A DNA stretch of 64,000 bases from UBA11222 sp049323435 (GTDB taxonomy: Bacteria; Pseudomonadota; Alphaproteobacteria; UBA11222): contig JBMOMX010000031.1 in NCBI GenBank assembly GCA_049323435.1, forward strand, positions 1-64,000, read 5' to 3'. The first letter of the stretch is position 1; every line of letters starts with the position of its first letter. This document shows, piece after piece, positions 8,874-18,324 of this stretch. Position numbers and translations under genes: made by a program. Below the pieces are notes generated by a model. That model was not told the DNA's origin, did not search any database, and saw only the letters and a program-made list of their open reading frames with translations.

Positions 8874-10031
8874 ATGCGCAGACTGCCTCTTCTCAGTGAC
8901 CCGCGGGCCCGGGCCTGGTTTTTTCAGATTCTGGCTATATTGCTGGTTGGCGGATTTCTGGCCGTCGCCGTAAGCAATACGGTGGACAATCTGAGGCAGT
9001 TGAACGTCGCCTCGGGCTTTGGCTTTTTGCAGCATACCGCGGGGTTTGGCATCAGCCAGACGCTGATAGATTATTCAGAAACATCCAGCTATGGCCGGGT
9101 GTTTTTTGTGGCGCTGTTGAACACATTACTGGCGGCGGGGGCGGGGATTTTTTTCGCCACGATCCTTGGCTTTCTGGTTGGCATGGGACGGCTGTCCTCA
9201 AACTGGCTCGTGGCGCGGCTCTCGGCGGTCTATATCGAGGTTTTCCGTAATATTCCGCTGCTGTTGCAAATTCTGTTCTGGTATACGGCCGTACTCAGCA
9301 ATCTGCCTGCGCCGCGCAACAGTCTGCAAGCTGGCGGCCTGTTGATGAATAATCGCGGCCTGTATTTTCCGGCGCCCGTTACCGGACCTGGCTTTGGTTA
9401 CGTTGTTGCGGCGGCGCTGATGGCGCTGCTGGCGGTTGTGGTGCTGCGCTATGTGTCCAACAGGAAACGTATCGTGACCGGGCAGGGGCTGCCGGTATTC
9501 TGGCCCGGCTTAGGATTGCTGCTGGGGCTGCCGCTGCTGGTGTTCTGGCTGGCCGGGACACCACTGCATTTTGAAGCGCCTGTATTGCGCGGGTTCAATT
9601 TTACCGGCGGCGTGCGCGCCATTCCCGAACTGCTGGCGCTGGTATTTGCGCTGTCGATCTATACGGCGGCCTTTATTGCGGAGATTGTGCGCTCTGGCAT
9701 TCAGGCGGTGAGCTGGGGGCAGACCGAAGCAGCTACGGCGCTGGGCCTGCGGCGCATTGACGCCTTGCGGCTGGTCATTATACCGCAGGCCATGCGGGTG
9801 ATTATCCCCCCATTGACCAGCCAGTTTCTGAATTTGACGAAAAATTCGTCACTCGCCGCAGCGCTGGCCTATCCGGAACTGGCGTCGCTATTTGCCGGAA
9901 CCGTGCTTAATCAGACGGGGCAGGCGGTGGAGGTGCTGGCGATTACCATGGCGGTTTATCTCAGCCTGAGTTTGCTGACATCAATGGTTATGAATTTTTA
10001 TAACTCCCGTCTGGCGCTGGTGGAGCGATGA
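8874..10031 (+). CDS. aapQ: General L-amino acid ABC transporter permease AapQ
   Basis: One of the two membrane subunits of the broad-specificity amino-acid importer. About 385 residues with multiple membrane segments and a large inserted region (about 150-240), which is usual for AapQ/BztB. The EAA loop that contacts the ATPase is visible as QTEAATALGLRRIDALRLVIIPQA. I placed the start at the ATG at 8874 (MRRLPLLSDPRARAW). The longer reading from 8823 would overlap aapJ by 43 bp and add 17 residues without family resemblance. It overlaps aapM by 4 bp. Confidence 0.93.
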   Translation: MRRLPLLSDPRARAWFFQILAILLVGGFLAVAVSNTVDNLRQLNVASGFGFLQHTAGFGISQTLIDYSETSSYGRVFFVALLNTLLAAGAGIFFATILGFLVGMGRLSSNWLVARLSAVYIEVFRNIPLLLQILFWYTAVLSNLPAPRNSLQAGGLLMNNRGLYFPAPVTGPGFGYVVAAALMALLAVVVLRYVSNRKRIVTGQGLPVFWPGLGLLLGLPLLVFWLAGTPLHFEAPVLRGFNFTGGVRAIPELLALVFALSIYTAAFIAEIVRSGIQAVSWGQTEAATALGLRRIDALRLVIIPQAMRVIIPPLTSQFLNLTKNSSLAAALAYPELASLFAGTVLNQTGQAVEVLAITMAVYLSLSLLTSMVMNFYNSRLALVER

Positions 10032-11146
10032 GTTTTGTCCGCGAGACGTATCTGAAGGAAACGCCGCCGCCTTTATTGAGGGTTGGGGCGCTGGGCTGGC
10101 TGCGCGCGCATCTGTTTTCATCGCCCGGCAATATGCTGCTGACGCTGCTGGGGCTGTATATTGTCTATGTGACCGTGCCGCCGGTGATTGAATGGGCGCT
10201 GCTGGATGCGGTCTGGCGGGGCAGCGGGCGCGATGCCTGTCTGGTTGAGAATGCTGGCGCCTGCTGGGCGTTTGTGGCGGCAAAGCTTGGACAGTTTATC
10301 TATGGCAGATATACGCTGGAAGAGCGATGGCGTGTCGATCTGGTGTTTTTGATTGGTGTGCTGACAATCGGCTGGCTGATGATTGGGCGCGCGCCTGGCA
10401 AGCGCTTTATTGGCATATTCGCTATATTGGTCTATCCGGTTTTGGCTTTCGTGTTGCTGACGGGCGGAGCGTTTGGCCTTGCAGCGGTGGAAACATCGCT
10501 TTGGGGCGGGCTGATGCTGACATTTGTGGTTGCCTCCACAGGTATTGCGGTTTCTCTGCCTCTTGGAATTCTGCTGGCGCTGGGAAGGCGCTCGCAGATG
10601 CCGGTGGTGCGTATGCTGTCAATTTTCTATATTGAGGCGTGGCGCGGCGTGCCATTGATCACGGTACTGTTTATGGCCAGCGTGATGCTGCCATTGTTTT
10701 TGCCGCCCGGGACAAATTTTGATAAATTGCTGCGCGTTCTGATCGGGGTGGCCCTGTTCTCGTCTGCCTATATGGCCGAGGTGGTGCGGGGCGGATTGCA
10801 GGCCATCCCGCGCGGCCAATATGAGGCGGCAAGCGCCTTGGGGCTTGGCTTCTGGCGCGCGCATCTGCTGATCATCATGCCGCAGGCGCTGCGGCTGGTT
10901 ATTCCGGGTATTGTGAATACATTTATTGGCCTGTTCAAGGATACGACCCTGGTGATGATTGTAGGACTGTTTGATTTTCTGGGCAGCGTGCAGGTGAATT
11001 TTTCCGACGCCAACTGGGCTACGCCGCAAACGGCCGCCAGCGGCTATGCCTTTGCCGCTCTGGTTTTCTGGATTATCTGCTTTTCCATGTCGCGTTATTC
11101 CATGCGGATTGAAAGCCGTTTAAATGAGGGGACGCGGCGCGCATGA
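10028..11146 (+). CDS. aapM: General L-amino acid ABC transporter permease AapM
   Basis: The second membrane subunit, 372 residues. It has the long N-terminal extension with hydrophobic segments and a short cysteine-containing region (GRDACLVENAGACW, about residues 60-75) seen in AapM/BztC. The C-terminal permease domain carries the EAA motif GQYEAASALGLGFWRAHLLI. Translation is probably coupled at both ends: 4-bp overlaps with aapQ and with aapP. Confidence 0.94.
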   Translation: MSFVRETYLKETPPPLLRVGALGWLRAHLFSSPGNMLLTLLGLYIVYVTVPPVIEWALLDAVWRGSGRDACLVENAGACWAFVAAKLGQFIYGRYTLEERWRVDLVFLIGVLTIGWLMIGRAPGKRFIGIFAILVYPVLAFVLLTGGAFGLAAVETSLWGGLMLTFVVASTGIAVSLPLGILLALGRRSQMPVVRMLSIFYIEAWRGVPLITVLFMASVMLPLFLPPGTNFDKLLRVLIGVALFSSAYMAEVVRGGLQAIPRGQYEAASALGLGFWRAHLLIIMPQALRLVIPGIVNTFIGLFKDTTLVMIVGLFDFLGSVQVNFSDANWATPQTAASGYAFAALVFWIICFSMSRYSMRIESRLNEGTRRA

Positions 11147-11901
11147 ACGGCATGGCAAGTGAAAATCCGCTGGCTATTGAAATTTCCGGCCTGAACAAGT
11201 GGTTTGGCGCGTTTCAGGTGCTGAAGCAGATTGATTTGCAGGTCAGGCGTGGCGAGCGTATCGTGATTTGCGGTCCATCCGGGTCCGGCAAGTCAACCCT
11301 GATCCGCTGCATCAACCGGCTTGAGGAACATCAGCAGGGGCGGATCATCGTCAATGGCATTGAACTGAACAATGATCTCAAGCACATTGATGAAGTGCGC
11401 GCCGAGGTTGGCATGGTGTTTCAATCGTTCAATCTGTTTCCGCATCTGAGCATATTGGAAAATTGCACGCTGGCCCCCATCTGGGTGCGCAAACTGCCTA
11501 AAGCGCAAGCGCAGGAGATGGCGATGAATTTTCTGGCGCGGGTGCAGATTGCCGATCAGGCGCATAAATTTCCCGGTCAGCTTTCAGGCGGTCAGCAGCA
11601 GCGCGTGGCGATTGCGCGGGCTTTGTGCATGAATCCGAAAATCATGCTGTTCGACGAGCCGACTTCTTCACTGGACCCCGAAATGATCAAGGAAGTGCTG
11701 GATGTGATGATCGGACTGGCGGGAGAGGGCATGACAATGCTGTGCGTGACCCATGAAATGGGCTTCGCGCGAACGGTTGCCGACCGGGTGATTTTCATGG
11801 ATGAAGGTCAGATCGTTGAAGAAAATGTACCGGAAGAATTTTTCAACCGGCCGCAGCATGCCCGCACAAGAGAATTTTTAAGCCAGATATTAAGTCATTA
11901 A
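11143..11901 (+). CDS. aapP: General L-amino acid ABC transporter ATP-binding protein
   Basis: ATPase that powers the AapJQM importer. 252 residues with Walker A GPSGSGKSTL, Q-loop FQSFNLFPHL, signature LSGGQQQR, Walker B IMLFDEP and the switch His in LCVTHEMG. The start overlaps aapM by 4 bp (ATGA-type); an internal ATG at 11152 is a possible alternative. It completes the aapJQMP set, and queF follows after 11 bp. Confidence 0.96.
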   Translation: MNGMASENPLAIEISGLNKWFGAFQVLKQIDLQVRRGERIVICGPSGSGKSTLIRCINRLEEHQQGRIIVNGIELNNDLKHIDEVRAEVGMVFQSFNLFPHLSILENCTLAPIWVRKLPKAQAQEMAMNFLARVQIADQAHKFPGQLSGGQQQRVAIARALCMNPKIMLFDEPTSSLDPEMIKEVLDVMIGLAGEGMTMLCVTHEMGFARTVADRVIFMDEGQIVEENVPEEFFNRPQHARTREFLSQILSH

Positions 11902-11912
11902 GGGATTGCAGC

Positions 11913-12371
11913 ATGGCCAAAAAATCATCCTTGACGCTGCTTGGAAAAAAAACCTCTGTTCCAAAATCGCCCGATCAGGCGGTGCTTGAAAAAGTGCCCA
12001 ATCCGCATCCCGGAACCGGTTATGTGATCCGCTTTACCTGCCCGGAATTTACCTCATTGTGCCCGATGACCGGGCAGCCGGATTTCGCGCATCTGATGAT
12101 TGATTATGTTCCGGGACGATGGATTGTTGAATCCAAATCCCTGAAACTATTTTTGCAGTCCTACCGCAATCATGGCGCCTTTCATGAGGATTGCACCATC
12201 GCCATTGCCCGGCGTGTAAAAGCGGCGATTTCGCCGAAATGGCTGCGCATCGGAGGGTATTGGTATCCGCGCGGCGGCATGCCGATTGATGTGTTCTGGC
12301 AAACCGGCGCCGCGCCAGAAAATCTGTGGATCCCGCCGCAGGAAGTTCCATCCTATCGCGGGCGCGGCTGA
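11913..12371 (+). CDS. queF: NADPH-dependent 7-cyano-7-deazaguanine reductase
   Basis: Reduces preQ0 to preQ1 in queuosine tRNA-modification synthesis. The 152-residue unimodular form has the thioimide-forming Cys50 and proton-donor Asp57 in FTSLCPMTGQPDFA, plus the substrate region around ESKSLKLFLQSYRNHGAFHE. It lies 11 bp after aapP and one base before the ATP12-chaperone gene, so it may be read from the aap promoter. No preQ1 riboswitch-like element is visible in the short gap. Confidence 0.96.
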   Translation: MAKKSSLTLLGKKTSVPKSPDQAVLEKVPNPHPGTGYVIRFTCPEFTSLCPMTGQPDFAHLMIDYVPGRWIVESKSLKLFLQSYRNHGAFHEDCTIAIARRVKAAISPKWLRIGGYWYPRGGMPIDVFWQTGAAPENLWIPPQEVPSYRGRG

Positions 12372-12372
12372 T

Positions 12373-13092
12373 ATGGCTGCGCACAAACCGAAACGATTTT
12401 ATCAAAGCGCCGCTGCAATCAAGGTTGCGGGCGGTTATCACATTACGCTGGACGCCAAGCCCGTACGTACCCCCGGCGGCAAGACAGTTCTGGTGCAGAA
12501 CAAGGCGTTGGGCGAGGCGCTGGCGGCGGAATGGGAGGCACAGAAGACCTATATAGAACTAACCGGCATGGGTCTGAATCAATTGGTGAACAGCGCCATC
12601 GACGCGGGTGCTTCTGAACTGGCGGCCCTTGCCGGGGAATTGGCAGCCTATGGGGAAAGTGATCTGCTATGCTACCGCGCAGACGGGCCGCCGGCGCTGG
12701 TGGCGCGTCAGGCGGCGGCCTGGGATCCGCTGCTGGATTGGGCCTGGACACGTTATGGGGCGCGTCTGCGTGTCACGCAGGGCATTGTGCCCATTGCGCA
12801 GGACGCTACAGCGCTGACGGCGTTACGGGCCCGGATTGCCCGGGCGGACCCGTTTCAGCTTTGCGCCCTTCGTGCGGCTGTGGGCATAGGCGGGTCGCTG
12901 ATTGTGGGGCTGGCGATTTCGGATAGGCATCTGAATATAGAGCGTGCCTGGCAGCTGGTTAATATTGACGAAGACTGGCAGCGGGAGAAATGGGGCGAGG
13001 ATGCGCAGGCCGCCGCCAACAGGGCCGGGGCCTTTGCCGCTTTCGCAATGGCCGGCCATATGCTGCAAATGCTGGAATCTGGCGCGCATTGA
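12373..13092 (+). CDS. ATP12 family F1-ATPase assembly chaperone
   Basis: About 239 residues resembling the ATP12 chaperone that assists assembly of the alpha subunit of F1-ATPase in mitochondria and alphaproteobacteria. Visible features are the start AAHKPKRFYQSA, LDAKPVRTPGGK, the QLVNSAID segment, and SDLLCYRADGPPALVARQ with WDPLLDW. I chose the ATG at 12373, one base after the queF stop, instead of an in-frame ATG at 12286 inside queF. The role in this organism is inferred from the family. Confidence 0.9.
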   Translation: MAAHKPKRFYQSAAAIKVAGGYHITLDAKPVRTPGGKTVLVQNKALGEALAAEWEAQKTYIELTGMGLNQLVNSAIDAGASELAALAGELAAYGESDLLCYRADGPPALVARQAAAWDPLLDWAWTRYGARLRVTQGIVPIAQDATALTALRARIARADPFQLCALRAAVGIGGSLIVGLAISDRHLNIERAWQLVNIDEDWQREKWGEDAQAAANRAGAFAAFAMAGHMLQMLESGAH

Positions 13093-13145
13093 TGATATGC
13101 CAAGCCCCGCAGCAGCGCATGTAATCAGGATAAGCCGGGGGTTTT

Positions 13146-14675
13146 ATGGATACGATTGGCCAGTTGGATGCAAAACGTGCCGAAGCGCGCCTGGGCGGCG
13201 GGCAGCGCCGCATTGATGCGCAACATTCCAAAGGCAAGCTGACGGCGCGCGAGCGGCTCGAACTGCTGCTCGATGAAGGCTCGTTTGAAGAATTCGATAT
13301 GTTTGTACAGCATCGTTGCGCCGATTTCGGCATGGCCGAACAGCGCTTTCCCGGCGATGGGGTGGTAACCGGATGGGGTACGATTGACGGGCGTATTGTT
13401 TATGTGTTCGCCAAGGATTTTACAGTGTTTGGCGGTTCATTGTCACAGGCCCATGCGCAGAAGGTCTGTAAAATTCAGGATATGGCCCTGCGCAATGGCG
13501 CGCCGATTATCGGACTGATGGATGCTGGCGGCGCACGCATTCAGGAAGGTGTCGACAGTCTTGGCGGTTATGCCGAAATATTTCAGCGCAACGTTCTGGC
13601 GTCCGGCGTCATTCCGCAGATTTCGGTTATCATGGGGCCATGCGCGGGCGGCGATGTCTATTCGCCCGCCATGACCGATTTTATCTTCATGGTGCGCGAT
13701 ACGTCTTATATGTTCGTTACCGGCCCCGATGTGGTGAAAACCGTCACCCAGGAAGAAGTCAGCGCCGAACAATTGGGCGGGGCCAGCATTCATACCACCA
13801 AATCCTCGATTGCCGACGGGGCCTATGACAATGATGTCGAAACCCTGGAGCAAATCCGCAGGCTGATGAGTTTTCTGCCCGCCAACAATCGTGAGAAGGC
13901 CCCGGTGCGCGCGACGTGGGATGCGCCGAACCGTCTGGAAATGTCACTCGACACGCTGGTCCCCGATAATGCCAACAAGCCCTATGACATGAAGGAGCTG
14001 ATCCTGAAAATTGCCGATGAAGGCGATTTTTTTGAAATTCAGGAACATTTCGCCAAAAACATCATCACCGGTTTTGCGCGCATTGACGGCCAGCCGGTGG
14101 GCATTGTCGGCAATCAGCCGATGGTACTGGCCGGTTGCCTGGATTCAGATGCCAGCCGCAAGGCCGCGCGGTTTGTGCGGTTCTGCGACTGCTTTAACAT
14201 TCCGATCATCACGCTTGTTGATGTGCCGGGATTTTTGCCGGGCACAGCGCAGGAATATGGCGGTCTGATCAAGCATGGCGCGAAACTGCTGTTCGCCTAT
14301 TGCGAGGCGACGGTGCCGAAGATCACGCTGATTACCCGCAAGGCTATGGGCGGGGCCTATGTGGTGATGGCGTCCAAACATTTGCGCGGTGATCTGAATT
14401 TCGCCTGGCCGACGGCGGGCATCGCGGTGATGGGCGCCAAGGGCGCGGTGGAAATTATTTTCCGCGAGGAAATCGGATCGCCGGAAAAAATTGCTGCGCG
14501 CACCGAGGAATATGAAACCCAGTTCCTCAACCCCTTTGTTGCGGCCAACCGGGGCTATATAGACGAGATTATCATGCCGCATTCGACGCGGCGGCGGATC
14601 AGCCTTGGCTTGCAGCGTCTTGCCAATAAGAAGCTGGAAAATCCGTGGAAAAAACACGCCAATATCCCTCTGTAG
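13146..14675 (+). CDS. pccB: Propionyl-CoA carboxylase beta subunit (carboxyltransferase)
   Basis: Transfers the carboxyl group from carboxybiotin to propionyl-CoA (possibly other short acyl-CoAs), giving methylmalonyl-CoA. The 509-residue protein has two crotonase-type halves. The N half contains MDAGGARIQEGVDSLGGY and the oxyanion segment around IMGPCAGGDVYSPA; the C half contains VDVPGFLPGTAQEYGG and KAMGGAYVVM. Length and motifs match PccB rather than AccD. It sits 12 bp upstream of pccA, forming the usual pair. Confidence 0.95.
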   Translation: MDTIGQLDAKRAEARLGGGQRRIDAQHSKGKLTARERLELLLDEGSFEEFDMFVQHRCADFGMAEQRFPGDGVVTGWGTIDGRIVYVFAKDFTVFGGSLSQAHAQKVCKIQDMALRNGAPIIGLMDAGGARIQEGVDSLGGYAEIFQRNVLASGVIPQISVIMGPCAGGDVYSPAMTDFIFMVRDTSYMFVTGPDVVKTVTQEEVSAEQLGGASIHTTKSSIADGAYDNDVETLEQIRRLMSFLPANNREKAPVRATWDAPNRLEMSLDTLVPDNANKPYDMKELILKIADEGDFFEIQEHFAKNIITGFARIDGQPVGIVGNQPMVLAGCLDSDASRKAARFVRFCDCFNIPIITLVDVPGFLPGTAQEYGGLIKHGAKLLFAYCEATVPKITLITRKAMGGAYVVMASKHLRGDLNFAWPTAGIAVMGAKGAVEIIFREEIGSPEKIAARTEEYETQFLNPFVAANRGYIDEIIMPHSTRRRISLGLQRLANKKLENPWKKHANIPL

Positions 14676-14687
14676 ACTGATAAAATC

Positions 14688-16694
14688 ATGTTTAAGAAAA
14701 TTCTGATTGCAAATCGCGGCGAAATCGCCTGCCGTGTTATCAAGACCGCTCGCAAAATGGGCATCAAGACGGTTGCCGTCTATTCCGACGCCGACGAGCA
14801 TGCGCTGCATGTGAAAATGGCGGATGAGGCGGTGCATATCGGTGCGCCGCCGGCAAGCGAATCTTATCTGGTTGCGGATAAGATTATTGCGGCGGTGAAG
14901 AAAACGGGCGCCGAGGCGGTGCATCCGGGCTATGGCTTTTTGTCGGAAAACACCGCCTTCGCCGAACGGCTGCAAAAAGAAGGCATCGCCTTTATTGGCC
15001 CCAATGTGCGCGCGATTCAGGCCATGGGCGACAAGATCGAATCCAAAAAACTGGCCGCCGCTGCAAAGGTCAATACGGTGCCGGGTTATCTCGGTGTGAT
15101 CAAAGACACGGATGAGGCGGTGAAAATTTCCGCTGGCATCGGCTATCCGGTGATGCTGAAGGCGTCGGCGGGCGGCGGCGGCAAGGGCATGCGCATCGCC
15201 TGGAACGAGGCCGATGTGCGTGAGGGCTTTCCCGCCGCCACGGCGGAAGCGATTTCCAGCTTTGGTGATGAACGGGTGTTCGTCGAAAAGTTCGTAACCG
15301 AACCGCGTCATATTGAAATTCAGGTGCTGGCCGACAAACATGGCAATACGCTGTATCTGGGCGAGCGTGAATGTTCCATTCAGCGCCGTCATCAAAAAGT
15401 GATTGAAGAGGCGCCCAGCCCCTTTCTTGACGAAGCCACGCGCAAGGCCATGGGTGAACAGTCGGTCGCATTGTGCAGGGCGGTGAATTATGAATCAGCC
15501 GGTACGGTTGAATTCATTGTCGATAAGGACCGGAATTTTTATTTTCTGGAAATGAACACCCGCTTGCAGGTGGAGCATCCGGTGACTGAACTGATTACCG
15601 GCATTGATCTGGTTGAGCAGATGATCCGGGTTGCTGCGGGCGAGAAGCTTGCACACACCCAGGGCGATATAAAATTAAACGGCTGGGCCATGGAAAGCCG
15701 GGTCTATGCCGAAGACCCGTTCCGCAATTTCCTGCCTTCGATTGGCCGGCTGGTGCGCTATCAGCCGCCTGCGGAATCTATTCAAGACGGCATCACCGTT
15801 CGTAATGACACGGGCGTGTTCGAAGGCGCGGAAATTTCCATGTTCTATGATCCGATGATTGCCAAATTATGCACCCATGCGCCGACGCGCAGCGACGCCA
15901 TCGCGGCCATGAGTGATGCGCTGGACGCCTTTCATATTCGCGGCATTCAACACAATGTGCCTTTCGTTGCCGCCGTCATGCAGCACCCCCGGTTTGGCGA
16001 GGGCCGCCTGACAACAGCCTTTATTGCCGAAGAATGGCCCGAAGGGTTTCACGGAACCGAGTTGCCGCCGGAGATCAGACGCGATCTGGCGGCGCTTACG
16101 GCCTTTATCTATTTGCAGCAGGCGGAGCGCGCGGGAAATATTACCGGTCAGATCAAATCCAGTTACCAGAATGGCCGCAGCCAGAGCTGGGTTGTTGGTC
16201 TGGGTGACGAAACCTATCCGGTTGACGCCGTTCTATCCGAAGGCGGGTGTCTGGTCACATTTGCCGGGGCGTCAAAACCCTGCCAGGTGCGCACCAGCTG
16301 GAACCCGACGCACCCGGTCATGCGCGCAACGGTTGATGGCCGCCGCCTGATTGTTCAGGTGGACCGTCAGGCCAGCTACCGGTTGCTGACACATCGCGGC
16401 GCCACGGTAAAGGGCGTCATGCGCAATGTACGTGCGGCGGAACTGTTTGCTCTGATGCCGGAAAAAATTGCGCCCGATCTGTCCAAATATCTATTGTGCC
16501 CGATGCCGGGTCTGGTGGTGTCTATTGCCGTTCAAGTCGGGCAAGAGGTCAAGGCGGGCGAAACCCTGGCAATTGTCGAGGCGATGAAGATGCAGAATAT
16601 TCTGCGCGCCGAAAGCGACGGGATTGTTTCGGCCATAAAAGTCAAGGCGGGCGAAAGCCTTGCCGTGGACCAGGTCATTCTGGAATTTGAATGA
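14688..16694 (+). CDS. pccA: Propionyl/acetyl-CoA carboxylase alpha subunit (biotin carboxylase + BCCP)
   Basis: ATP-dependent carboxylation of biotin and carriage to PccB. 668 residues: biotin carboxylase domain (about 1-450) with glycine-rich ATP-grasp loop KASAGGGGKGMRIAW and EMNTRLQVEHPVTE, a BT linker region (about 470-590), and a C-terminal biotinyl domain. The biotin-accepting residue is Lys634 in EAMKMQ. It follows pccB by 12 bp, and the gene ends 45 bp before a convergent helicase gene. The methylmalonyl-CoA mutase expected downstream in the pathway is not in the window. Confidence 0.96.
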   Translation: MFKKILIANRGEIACRVIKTARKMGIKTVAVYSDADEHALHVKMADEAVHIGAPPASESYLVADKIIAAVKKTGAEAVHPGYGFLSENTAFAERLQKEGIAFIGPNVRAIQAMGDKIESKKLAAAAKVNTVPGYLGVIKDTDEAVKISAGIGYPVMLKASAGGGGKGMRIAWNEADVREGFPAATAEAISSFGDERVFVEKFVTEPRHIEIQVLADKHGNTLYLGERECSIQRRHQKVIEEAPSPFLDEATRKAMGEQSVALCRAVNYESAGTVEFIVDKDRNFYFLEMNTRLQVEHPVTELITGIDLVEQMIRVAAGEKLAHTQGDIKLNGWAMESRVYAEDPFRNFLPSIGRLVRYQPPAESIQDGITVRNDTGVFEGAEISMFYDPMIAKLCTHAPTRSDAIAAMSDALDAFHIRGIQHNVPFVAAVMQHPRFGEGRLTTAFIAEEWPEGFHGTELPPEIRRDLAALTAFIYLQQAERAGNITGQIKSSYQNGRSQSWVVGLGDETYPVDAVLSEGGCLVTFAGASKPCQVRTSWNPTHPVMRATVDGRRLIVQVDRQASYRLLTHRGATVKGVMRNVRAAELFALMPEKIAPDLSKYLLCPMPGLVVSIAVQVGQEVKAGETLAIVEAMKMQNILRAESDGIVSAIKVKAGESLAVDQVILEFE

Positions 16695-16739
16695 CGCGGG
16701 CCGGTATGGTTCGCGCCTTCAGGCGTTGCTTCGCTTTAT

Positions 16740-18164
16740 TTATTCGGCCTCGGCCAGAGGGATTGCTTTAAGCAGATTTCCCGGCACAGGGCGAAGGATG
16801 AAGGCCGGAACATGATCCCCCATGCCGACGACATGATGGCCATCGTGGCGGCGGTCATCCTGGGCCAGCGGGCGTGAAACATGACGCGTATCGGCCGCTG
16901 CCGCTGCTACGGCCGGCTTTTCGGCCAGCAGAACCGTGCCGCTCTCTGCGGGTTTATCATTCTTCACACGGCGTGCGGCGGGGCTGCGGCGTTTGGGAGC
17001 GGGTTCGTCCTGCGGCGCCGCCGGTTCGGATATTTCGCTAACAGCCACAGGCGCGGTTTCCATCCTGGGTATGGGAATGCCTGTCATACGCTCAATCGCG
17101 TCAACATATTTGGCTTCGGCAGGTGACGCGAAGGTAAATGCAAAACCTTCACGGCCCGCGCGTCCGGTGCGGCCGATGCGGTGGATATAATCCTCAGAAT
17201 GAATTGGCACATCAAAATTGAACACATGGCTGACTTTGGGAATATCCAGGCCGCGCGCGGCCACATCGCTGGCGACCAGCAACTGAATTTCGTTCGCCTT
17301 GAATTGTTCCAGCACCTGTAAGCGGTGGCGCTGTTCCATGTCCCCATGCAATGCGCCCACGCTGAAGCCATGTTCTTTCAGGCTTTTATACAGGATATCG
17401 ACATCGCGTTTGCGATTGCAGAAGATAATGCCGTTCGCCACCGGTTCTGAACGCAGCAGCGCGCGCAAGGCCGAACGCTTCTGGCGCGCATCCGCCAGGA
17501 CAAGAGACTGTTTCACGGTTTCGGCGGCGGAACGCGGCGATGCGACTTCGATGCGCTTGGGATTGTTCAGGAACGCCTCGGTCAGCCGTTGAATTTCGCT
17601 GGGCATGGTGGCCGAGAAAAACAGCGTCTGCCGGTTCGGCGGCAGCAGTTTGCAGATTTTTTCAATATCCGGGATGAAGCCCATATCGAGCATGCGGTCG
17701 GCCTCGTCGATCACCAGAATCTCTACGCCGTGCAGCATCAGTTTGCCGCGCCCGAAATGATCCAGCAACCGGCCCGGTGTGGCGATCAAAACATCGACGC
17801 CACGGTCAATCAGTTTCGCCTGGTCGTTAAAGGATACGCCGCCAATCAGCAGGGCCATACTAAGCTTGTGATATTTCCCATAGACTTCAAAATTCTCACT
17901 GACCTGCATGGCCAGTTCCCTTGTGGGTTCAAGAATCAGCGTGCGCGGCATGCGCGCCTTGGCGCGCCCCTGTGCCAGCAGATCAATCATCGGAAGCGTG
18001 AAGCTGGCGGTTTTGCCGGTGCCGGTTTGCGCGATACCCAGAATGTCCCTGCCGCGTAAGACTTCGGGAATTGCTTCCGCCTGGATCGCCGTTGGCGTTG
18101 TGTAGCCGGCGTCACTCACGGCGCGCAGCAGGTCTGAACTCAGACCGAGATTAGAAAAGTCCAT
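16740..18164 (-). CDS. rhlE: DEAD-box ATP-dependent RNA helicase (RhlE-like)
   Basis: 474 residues with the ordered helicase motifs: Q motif near TPTAIQAEAIP, motif I AQTGTGKTAS, II VIDEADRMLD, III SATMPSE, V ASDVAARGLDIP and VI HRIGRTGRAG. The tail after about residue 370 is low-complexity and basic (PAPKRRSPAARRVKNDK), which usually supports RNA binding. Likely remodels RNA in ribosome assembly or decay; the exact role cannot be read. It converges with pccA. Confidence 0.92.
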   Translation of the reverse strand: MDFSNLGLSSDLLRAVSDAGYTTPTAIQAEAIPEVLRGRDILGIAQTGTGKTASFTLPMIDLLAQGRAKARMPRTLILEPTRELAMQVSENFEVYGKYHKLSMALLIGGVSFNDQAKLIDRGVDVLIATPGRLLDHFGRGKLMLHGVEILVIDEADRMLDMGFIPDIEKICKLLPPNRQTLFFSATMPSEIQRLTEAFLNNPKRIEVASPRSAAETVKQSLVLADARQKRSALRALLRSEPVANGIIFCNRKRDVDILYKSLKEHGFSVGALHGDMEQRHRLQVLEQFKANEIQLLVASDVAARGLDIPKVSHVFNFDVPIHSEDYIHRIGRTGRAGREGFAFTFASPAEAKYVDAIERMTGIPIPRMETAPVAVSEISEPAAPQDEPAPKRRSPAARRVKNDKPAESGTVLLAEKPAVAAAAADTRHVSRPLAQDDRRHDGHHVVGMGDHVPAFILRPVPGNLLKAIPLAEAE

Positions 18165-18324
18165 ATGTGGTTGGCACTACCTGCAATTGTTGCTGATTAA
18201 TCAGACGGAATAAAGTGGCGGGGCGAATCCCCTGGCCGCAATGATAAATCTTTGCGGCGCACAATAGCCATATAATGGAGATTGTCAACTTTTCAACGAA
18301 TTCCGGTATTTCCGGCTCTGGCGC
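18165..18324. other. Short non-coding region upstream of the helicase gene
   Basis: Together with the adjacent repeat element this makes a 310-bp gene-free stretch between rhlE and the RND permease. The 160 bases here hold the rhlE leader and presumably its promoter; I see no further gene or clear site. Confidence 0.45.

Noticed and set aside
14145..15395. 416-codon minus-strand open frame opposite pccB/pccA
   Set aside because: It spans two well-defined genes in antisense and has no recognisable family content.
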